DNA of 64,000 nt from Hyalella azteca (lineage: Eukaryota; Arthropoda; Malacostraca; Amphipoda; Hyalellidae), in the NCBI RefSeq assembly GCF_000764305.2, contig NW_025944962.1:180514-244513 (forward strand). Reading direction: 5' to 3'. The notes under the pieces are model-generated. The model was not told where the DNA came from. It worked only from the letters and a program-made list of their open reading frames with translations, and did not search any database. Of the stretch, positions 56,301 to 64,000 are shown one piece after another (the stretch's first letter is position 1; the number at the start of each line of letters is the position of its first letter). The position numbers and the translations under genes were made by a program.

Positions 56301-56590
56301 TGCAAAGAGGATTATGCAGGATTTAAGTTCAAGGAAAACTAAACGGAGAAAATGTTAACCTTAAAATCTTTCAGGAAAAAATTGGACAAAAATTGTTCTT
56401 GGATAAGGATTAGGAACGCACCACCTTTAATTATAATTAGTTATAAGGAAACATTTAAAAATTTGGAGGAACATGAAATGATAAAAGTTTCTGGGAACTA
56501 ATTAAAATATATTACATATACGTTGCGTAGTTTTATTCATAATTTGTTTACCTTATGTACATGAGAGCGAGGGTTACTATCACTATATCT
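53342..56590. other. Spacer X, present only in unit 2
   Basis: A 3.2-kb AT-rich segment with no counterpart in unit 1, which has a single N (41,546) at this place. The minor repeats acataaaatta (55,220-55,290) and ttaagtgaag-rich purine sequence (56,090-56,250) are visible. No gene recognised; open frames at 54,040-54,496 are F/L/I-rich and low-complexity. Confidence 0.6.
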
Positions 56591-56591
56591 A

Positions 56592-56936
56592 GCCACAAAT
56601 TACCAGCGACTTATTACTTATTCTCAGAGGCTAGAGTGACTAGTCACTACTTACCTGCGACTTATTACTTATTCTCAAAGGCTCCGGTGACTAGTCACTA
56701 CTTACCTGCGACTTATTACTTCTTCTCAGAGGCTCAGCTAGGTGACTAGTCACTACTTACCTGCGACTTATTACTTATTCTCAGAGGCTCCGGTGACTAG
56801 TCACTACTTACCTGCGACTTATTACTTATTCTCAGAGGCTCAGCTAGGTGACTAGTCACTACTTATCTGCGACTTATTACTTATTCTCAGAGGCTCAGCT
56901 AGGTGACTAGTCACTACTTACCTGCGACTCTAACCT
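56592..56936. repeat. 51/55-bp satellite, unit 2, six palindromes
   Basis: GTGACTAGTCAC at 56,636, 56,687, 56,742, 56,793, 56,848 and 56,903. Spacings are 51, 55, 51, 55, 55 because the linker varies (gctccg or gctcagctag). It shares the monomer body with 41,547-42,843 but has ctacttacc in place of ctgcttacc. Confidence 0.95.
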
Positions 56937-57504
56937 ATTACGTATCAATAAAATTACACCTTGGAAAATATGGAAAACTTTGTTCCCGATTTTGCAAACA
57001 TTTTATGATTTTTTTTCAATTCGATAATTTAGTTTTTGGTATGGCGATGCTTGAGCGTTGAAATGCTTTATCTTTATTTAGTATTTTGTAAACACGAATT
57101 TTAGTAAAGAAATTGTACCTAGGAATGCATCGTTTAATTGAAAACAAAATATTGGAGAAAAATATACAATTAAAGTAGGAAGAAATTTGTGTAAAATTTA
57201 TAAATTGCAATCAGAGAAAAGAGATTAGGTTAGCGATGATTAAAAAAAAAGACCACAATTCGAAAGAACAGACATTTTAATCTACTAAGAATTTTCAGCT
57301 AATTACCCGTTTTCATTTTTAATTTTATTATTCTATGTAACTTTAGTTACGATGAACAATTGTAATACTCTGTTTTAATCACCAACAAAATTTATAATCT
57401 ACCTGTAGTAAATATTTTTAATAGAGAAATTCATTATGATCAGAAATATCGTATACTTACAGTGCGTTCAAATCTTACGTAAGACATACAAATCTTAAAA
57501 GATT

Positions 57505-57690
57505 TTTTTGTTCACGTAGAATCTTGGTTTATGCAATTTTTTTCACGTAAAATCTTGGTTTATGAATTTTTTTCACGTAAAATCTTGGTTTATGAAATTT
57601 TTTCACGTAAAATCTTGGTTTATGAAATTTTTTCACGTAAAATCTTGGTTTATGAAATTTTTTCACGTAAAATCTTAGTTTCACGACCAG
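57505..57690. repeat. 30-bp array, six copies here against two in unit 1
   Basis: Unit tttcacgtaaaatcttggtt plus tatgaatttt. Unit 1 has two copies at about 43,430-43,480, so copy number changed after duplication. Confidence 0.9.
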
Positions 57691-58909
57691 GTTCCAGCTG
57701 GTCATCAGTGGCCAATTAAAATTCATAGGCCTTCATGCGGCGGTGATTTAGAATCGGGGAATAAACTCAATAATTTTTCGAGGTCTCGGGATCGTACTCG
57801 ATCTCACGTGCCGCGAATAAACTATTTTCTAATTGATTTTTACCGAAATAGACCTGTTCAAAACTTATCTTGTGAGAGAAGCTCTCGAACACTTTCAATC
57901 ATTTTTTTATTCTAGATTATTGTTTTCTTTGTTTCTTTCATTTAAAAATTTATTATTTTTAATATATCATTTTTAAACGCAAAATGTTGTTCCCCGAGCA
58001 TTTGTTTTCAGTTTTTAGAGATCTCTAAATAAACAGGGCCCAAATGTTGATATGAAAGTTTGAAGGGCATTCGATTTGCGAAGTTTTTTTTCAAGAGAAA
58101 ATGAAAAAGCTTTTAAAATACGCGTCAGCTCATGTTGTTTACACCAATTCTTGAAATTTTGTTCGAATTTTGAAAAATTGGTGTGTTTTAGTTCAAAAAA
58201 TACATTTTTGCACAATTCCCTTGTGAATTTTTTTAATAATCGCTTACTAATATTTTTCATTTTTTCCCAATGATGGACTACACTCTTCTGTATCGAACCG
58301 AATTAAAGAAAAAGAATGGCTCATGTGATTATAGACGTTAATAACTTTGATGTTTTATTAGGATGGAGTTTAATGCGGCTCTGGATTATTAAAGCCTCTG
58401 ATTATATTGACGTTTGTTTCGAATTTTCTAATTCTGAAAATGATTAACACGCTATATACATCTGTATAATGCATTAAATGCATTAAAAAAGTTAATGGAA
58501 GAAAATTAAAAAACTTCAATTAGAGATTGAAGGTTTCGAACACTTAAAAATAATTGACAGTTCTTAACATATTACATTAATTATCTTATATGCAGCGCAA
58601 TCCTGCACACTGGTCAGTCTGATATGTACGATTTTATACTAAATAAACAAAAAAACATTCATATACCTAACAACAAAATGATAAATCTCATAACAAATTT
58701 ATACTTTTCACATGACTTATATAGTAGTTACCAGTAACAGTATTAAAAAAAAATATTCTTCAGCCGCCTATAAATGATCCAATATCTGATTTGGCCACCA
58801 ATAATTCGCCCACAATCCGACATTAGCCACCGATAACGCGCCCAAAATCTGCCTCTTCTGCACAGCTGTTCACAACACTTCATCAGTTCTGACGTATGGA
58901 AAAAATGTT

Positions 58910-59212
58910 ATGGCAGTTGCCGAGGTTTTCCCGCTATTTCCAGCAAAGTCATCAATTCTCGAGGTAGTTTTGCAAGACGCCGAAAGCGAAACTAATTTGT
59001 TATTCATGGAGATGCATGGAGGGACCTCATTTCGCGCACGATGTGCGGTACACGCATTCTTGAATTTCTCAGATGATTGTGAGAATTTTTCAGCAAATAA
59101 TATCCAAAAATTGCGCCGACGTGCGGAGGAGCAAGAAATTCACATATTCGTTTACGGTTATACAGACTACGTAATTTTGGATTGCATTAAGCCGTTTTTA
59201 AATGCCCGCTAA
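58910..59212 (+). CDS. Unrecognised 100-residue open frame, intact only in unit 2
   Basis: Starts ATGGCAGTTGCCGAGG and runs 100 codons to TAA. Composition is ordinary for a soluble protein (balanced charge, no repeats) and GC is higher than the background, unlike the other open frames here. Notable stretches are MEMHGGTSFRARCAVHAFL, KLRRRAEEQEIHIFVYGY and LDCIKPFLNAR. No domain recognised. In unit 1 the first 15 codons are present but a deletion with little or no microhomology ends the frame two codons later. It could be an exon fragment caught in the duplication, a transposon-derived piece, or chance. Confidence 0.35.
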   Translation: MAVAEVFPLFPAKSSILEVVLQDAESETNLLFMEMHGGTSFRARCAVHAFLNFSDDCENFSANNIQKLRRRAEEQEIHIFVYGYTDYVILDCIKPFLNAR

Positions 59213-60403
59213 CCATCAATTATTGAAAATGATATTTTTAAAAATATCTAAATATATTTCCACTGAGGTTACAAGATGTAAACGGACTATTGCGCCTCGT
59301 TTTGAAGAAAAATTTCTCCGGGTGAGCTTTCTGACTTTGGTTAGCTTTTAGGGGCAAAATTGTGATTCGAAATTATCAATTCTTCTCTGTGGATATTTCG
59401 CTCATCTTGGTTTGCTACGGCCTGAATTCTTTTTAAATTCATTTGGTTTCCGGGTTAAAGAATTTAGCCAGTAATTACGCTGCACTGACCGCGTATTTTA
59501 CCGGAAATTAGAATATATTGTCAGAATTTCGAAGAAAATTTGGCTATAACAGCAAAGTTTTTTGCCAAATAATTTTGCTGAATTGGCAGAGCATTTTACC
59601 ATACAATAATTGTATATTGGCGAAGTGCTTGTTGAGTGATTGCGTTGGATTGTCAGTATTTTGCAAGTAATTATGTTATGTGAACAGTGAGTTTTCGCCA
59701 GGATTTTTCACTCGAAGTATGATTAATTTTCTGATATCGCTAAGACTTATGACGTTTAGTAGTTTCTATAGATATTTTTAACATATCATTGAGATTACCA
59801 AAATTTTATCAGTATAAAACAAAATTTTCTGATTTAGTTCATTTCCCATCAATCAAGCAGAAATTTCCCTACAATTCCTCACTGTTTATCTGGAAAATCA
59901 ATTCGTTGAGATTTGTAGGACCCTTTCCTCGGCGCCTGGTCCCAGTTCAATCCTCTTGCTCCTGAAGGCTTGGAAGTTGTCACCAGCCCCCAGGGGCCTG
60001 TACTCCTTTCCTCTGGTCAAGTCCTCAAGATCGTGGCCCCAGTGGACTTGAGTGCTCGACGTGGTCGAGTCTTCACGATTGTGGCCCCGTGGACTTGAGT
60101 GCTTGACGCTTTACCTACTCCTAACTCTGAGCTCAGGAGCAACATTTGTCGGCCTTCCTGGCGGCACAAGAATTTATTCTTGAACTTCCCGCTGCACTAC
60201 GAGAAGTTTCTTGTACGAGACAAAGACTCTTGTTCTCCTGTAGAAAATAGTATTATTCCCTGTCATGGAAGGATAATAGTTTAGAAATAAATTAAAACTT
60301 GGAATACAAACACAGATGCTGCCAGAAGTTTCGAAGCCGCACCTGTAGACTGCAATTCTAGATTGGACTTCACCCTTTAACCTCGGACTTCAACTTAGAC
60401 ATT

Positions 60404-60668
60404 GAATTTATATCGCAAGATCAGACCACAGAATCTTTCACCAACATCAGACCTCAAAATCAGGCCGCAACATCAGACCGCAATTTCAGACCGTAAATCA
60501 GACTAAAATTTCAAATCGTAAAATCAGAATAGAATTTTAGACCGCAACAGATGATCGCGAAATCAGATCGCAACTTCAAATAGCAACTTCACACCGCAAC
60601 TTTACACCGCAACTTCACACCGCAACTTCACACCGCAACTTCACACCGCAACTTCACACCGCAACTTC
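60404..60668. repeat. 13-bp minisatellite, unit 2
   Basis: Diverged gcaacttcagacc copies followed by uniform cgcaacttcacac copies, ending at the N at 60,669. Confidence 0.9.
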
Positions 60669-60669
60669 N

Positions 60670-61432
60670 TCCAGATGGTCTGATGAAAGCGGTCCAGATG
60701 GTCCGATGGAAGCGGTCCTGATGGTCTGATGAAAGCGGTCCAGATGGTCCGATGGAAGCGGTCCTGATGGTCTGATGAAAGCGGTCCAGATGGTCCGATG
60801 GAAGCGGTCCAGATGGTCTGATGAAAGCGGTCCAGATGGTCCGATGGAAGCGGTCCTGATGGTCTGATGAAAGCGGTCCAGATGGTCCGATGGAAGCGGT
60901 CCTGATGGTCTGATGAAAGCGGTCCAGATGGTCCGATGGAAGCGGTCCAGATGGTCTGATGAAAGCGGTCCAGATGGTCCGATGGAAGCGGTCCTGATGG
61001 TCTGATGAAAGCGGTCCAGATGGTCCGATGGAAGCGGTCCTGATGGTCTGATGAAAGCGGTCCAGATGGTCCGATGGAAGCGGTCCAGATGGTCTGATGA
61101 AAGCGGTCCAGATGGTCCGATGGAAGCGGTCCTGATGGTCTGATGAAAGCGGTCCAGATGGTCCGATGGAAGCGGTCCTGATGGTCTGATGAAAGCGGTC
61201 CAGATGGTCCGATGGAAGCGGTCCAGATGGTCTGATGAAAGCGGTCCAGATGGTCCGATGGAAGCGGTCCTGATGGTCTGATGAAAGCGGTCCAGATGGT
61301 CCGATGGAAGCGGTCCTGATGGTCTGATGAAAGCGGTCCAGATGGTCCGATGGAAGCGGTCCAGATGGTCTGATGACAGCAGACCTGATGGTCTGATAGA
61401 AGTGGTCCTGATTGTCCGGATGGCCGCTTCCA
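60670..61432. repeat. 23-bp array with 138-bp higher-order repeat, unit 2
   Basis: Monomers gatggtctgatgaaagcggt and gatggtccgatggaagcggt alternate as 46-bp dimers. Every third dimer begins ccagatggtctg instead of cctgatggtctg, giving a 138-bp higher-order period, about five times, almost without error. The minus-strand frames of up to 289 codons are repeat artefacts. Confidence 0.95.
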
Positions 61433-63870
61433 TCAGTACAAACTAGCTCGACTTGAATGGTCCGTTGAAAAATTTGTTGTATTGCTAAATATTTCATTTA
61501 CGCCTGTGGAAAAATCAGCAGTTTTTACAGAAATTAAAAAAAATTGCAACAAAATTTCCCTCCACCTCTGTTTCAGTAATAAAAACAATTTTATCATCAT
61601 TTTTACTTATTAATTATGTTAATGCTAATGTTATATTAATTATTTTTAGTATCGAAATGACCTCGACGTTGATGATAATATGATATTTTATTTGTGGCGA
61701 AAAAGGATATATTTCTGGGCATAATGTTGGAATTGAGCTCCCAACTCTTCAAAGTTGTTATATTAAAAATTAGAACATTTACATCTTATATTTGAAAATT
61801 CAACAATTAAAATTTTTTTATTTGACAATTTGGTTCACTTACCTTTGTTGTGATTATGAATTCTTTATTTAGAATACAATAATTTTTTCTAATCTAAAAT
61901 CGTGCTTTGGATTTGCTCGTAAAAATAATCATGTTGATTGATGACCGCGATTTTATTCCTTAGTACTGATCCATTATTTACATTCTTTATCTAGGAATTC
62001 ATGTATGCCTGATCAAATGATTTCTTGGATATTTATTAAGAATTTTAACATGAATGACCTAACAGTAAGTTTTTGGAGTATGATTTGTGTTAAAGTATTA
62101 TAATATAGAGGAAGAATAAATGTAATGAAGTTAATTCCATATTAGAGCTAAATCCTTCAAGCCCAAGAAATCTTTTCTTAAAAACATCGCTGGATTCCTG
62201 TAATCAAATGCCTTCTGCGTTCGCCTGAAATTTTTATTTTAAATGTATTAAATTTCAACAAAAAATCGTTAATCACCCACAAGTGTAATTTTAGCTTATC
62301 GTTGGCGTGCTGAGATTAAGCGAGTTAATTTCGTTCAGGTTAAATTATAAGTGATTAAGTGAATTTCGTTCAGGTTAAATTAAGTGATTAAGTGAATTTC
62401 GTTCAGGTTAAATTAAACATTTGAAGATAATTAATAACGTTCAGGTGACCTTCTAGTCGTGATGCTAAACTAAATTTTAGTAGATAATATAACAATATTG
62501 GAATTTTTAAAAATTACATTAGATATTTCCCATTCACTTACGTACGCTGATTTTCAAGGACAGCTGTTAAATTTTAGGATATTTCAGTTATTTTAGGATT
62601 TCGTGATTGTTTGGTGATATTTCTTTGCATTTATATTAGTTTCTGATGTTTAACATGCAACAGGATGTTGTAAGGGATAAAAATGATTGTTATTTATATA
62701 TCGGAGTATTGATTGTGTAATTTGTTTATAGTTCAGAATTTTAAATTGTCATTTTAGTTTAGAATTTACGGAAGGCTAAGTGCGAGAAAAGTCACAAAAT
62801 GGAGAGTTAGAGTCCGACCAATAGTTCCTCATATCGGAGAGATACACTCAAATTGGATAGTTAGATTCATATGTATATTTAGCCAAAAATCAAGATTAGC
62901 CTCAAGAGCTAAGAACCAAAATGAAAGCCATGAAGTGAACCTGCTGGTGTTATTCTTTATTGATTATTTGTTTATCTTTAAGTGTGGTGTAATAATGTGT
63001 TTTAATTATCGTGCATTAGTGAATAAACCTATACGATCATGAAGGCTAGTTGGTGGTTCATAGAGCCTCAACAATGTTATATGCAACAAAAACAACATGC
63101 AACAGGATGTTTCATTTCATCCCATCTAGTTTTATATTGTTATTTCCACACGCCTTTTCGGATTTTCCCCATTTTTCTAAATTGTAAATATCAATATTTT
63201 CATGATCGACATGAAATAATTCATATTTTTCTTTAAATCTACCTCATACGAGTCCAACATTTATTATACTCGTTAAATTAATATCGATTATTGAAATATA
63301 ACTTCACTAATCTTATGTATACGAATGAATTATCGATCATTAGTTCTTTCAAATCTCCTAGAAAAATTATTTAGTTATGAAATAACTTTACCATCATTGA
63401 ATTACTTAAGGCGTTAAGGCGTGTTGAGCATGAAAAAATTGTACGAAATGAAGAAGTCTGACTCGAAATTTCAGAGTTATTTGAATAATAATGAATACAA
63501 TTTTAGTCACGGATTTTATCATTAAGTTTTGCTTAAATTCAAACTCGAAATTCAATTTGGTGTTTTGTAATTAAATTTTTTGTCGTATAATGTACAGTCC
63601 CTAAATTAACTTAACCTTGTCACAACAATTACTATGACGAAATTAAAACGATTATTAGTAAGGATTATCAAACAGAACGTATCATCTAAACCGAGGAAAA
63701 CATCCGATGAGACTTGACATTTCATTATCTGGCCCCGCTTCAAAGCAACAAAATTGAGCACGCAATCAATTTCAACATGAAGCCAACCCGCAAAATTTAT
63801 TGGTGGACAACAACGGACCAAATTATGTTCTGATTTTTCTGTTTGAACTTCTGGCCTGAGATCCATCTCA
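61433..63870. repeat. Block D, unit 2
   Basis: Corresponds to 48,673-50,570. It carries an extra ~425-bp insertion (62,670-63,093) and a small 33-bp repeat of aatttcgttcaggttaaatt (62,323-62,415, three copies). Confidence 0.85.
62652..63111. mobile_element. Unclassified ~425-bp insertion with 18-bp target duplication
   Basis: aacatgcaacaggatgtt occurs at 62,652-62,669 and again at 63,094-63,111. Unit 1 has the site once (aacatgcaacaggacgtt, about 49,791-49,808). The insert contains an AATAAA word (about 63,021) but no open frame, poly(A) tail or inverted ends. A target duplication of 18 bp suits LINE/SINE-type integration better than an LTR or DNA transposon. Confidence 0.8.
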
Positions 63871-64000
63871 GGAGGCAGTTCTGTTCCACGCGAAGTTATG
63901 GTCTCTCGTAAGGCAGTTCTGTTCCATGCAAAGTTCTAGTCTTTCTGGAGGCAGTTCTGTTCCACGCGAGGTTCTGGTCTTTCTGGAGACAGTTCTGTTC
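63871..64000. repeat. 37-bp minisatellite, unit 2, running off the window
   Basis: ggaggcagttctgttccacg units, about 3.5 copies before the window ends, matching 50,571-50,945. A third tandem unit might follow. Confidence 0.93.

Larger units (their letters stand above)
56931..60400. repeat. Block B, unit 2
   Basis: Duplicate of 42,845-46,430. It retains the uninterrupted Penelope target (59,775) and contains the about 490-bp segment (58,955-59,443) missing from unit 1. Confidence 0.93.

Noticed and set aside
60628..61497. Two overlapping 259-289-codon minus-strand frames
   Set aside because: They cover the 23-bp array in two frames at once and run through an N; this is repeat artefact.

Overview
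This is eukaryotic, almost certainly animal, nuclear DNA. It is AT-rich, coding density is very low, and the one convincing gene is split by introns with consensus GT/AG borders. It carries a Penelope-like retroelement, CR1/Jockey-type LINE remnants, tRNA-derived SINEs and an exceptional load of minisatellites (more than twenty arrays). An arthropod is my best guess, from the C-type-lectin-like gene and repeat families, but nothing proves it. There are no prokaryotic operons, rRNA genes or CRISPR arrays.

Layout. 1-9.2 kb: AT-rich non-coding DNA with small repeats and one MITE-like element at 4.5 kb. 9.2-31.2 kb: an old, strongly diverged tandem duplication of one locus. The lower copy holds, in + strand order, a TATA-containing module F1 (9.33-9.77 kb), minisatellites, a LINE remnant (14.0-15.3 kb) and a five-exon minus-strand gene (23,612 down to 15,953). 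The exons join in phase into a 242-residue secreted C-type-lectin-like protein. The upper copy keeps the same order, F2 (26.0-26.5 kb), LINE remnant (27.6-28.6 kb) and the first exon with its promoter (30.7-31.1 kb), but exons 2-5 are not seen. 31.2-39.5 kb: AT-rich DNA with minisatellites and the 3' end of another LINE.

39.55-64.0 kb: two copies of a much younger, large tandem unit (unit 1 39,551-51,174; unit 2 51,175 to beyond the end). Each unit contains the same blocks (A, B, D) with the same minisatellites at the same places: a 51-bp satellite with a 12-bp palindrome, a 13-bp array, a 23-bp array and a 37-bp array. Comparing the units gives occupied/empty-site pairs for a MITE-like element, a Penelope-like element and an unclassified ~425-bp insertion.

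Assembly caution. Two N runs, five single Ns, and two back-to-back Nextera/Tn5 mosaic-end sequences (11,038 and 17,917) mark artificial joins. Two single Ns (41,546 and 60,669) lie exactly where one unit lacks a block the other has, so the units are probably longer than shown. The genes do not form a pathway: the window is one immune- or recognition-type secreted lectin-like gene with a broken or alternative-exon paralogue, plus a repeat-driven duplication field.
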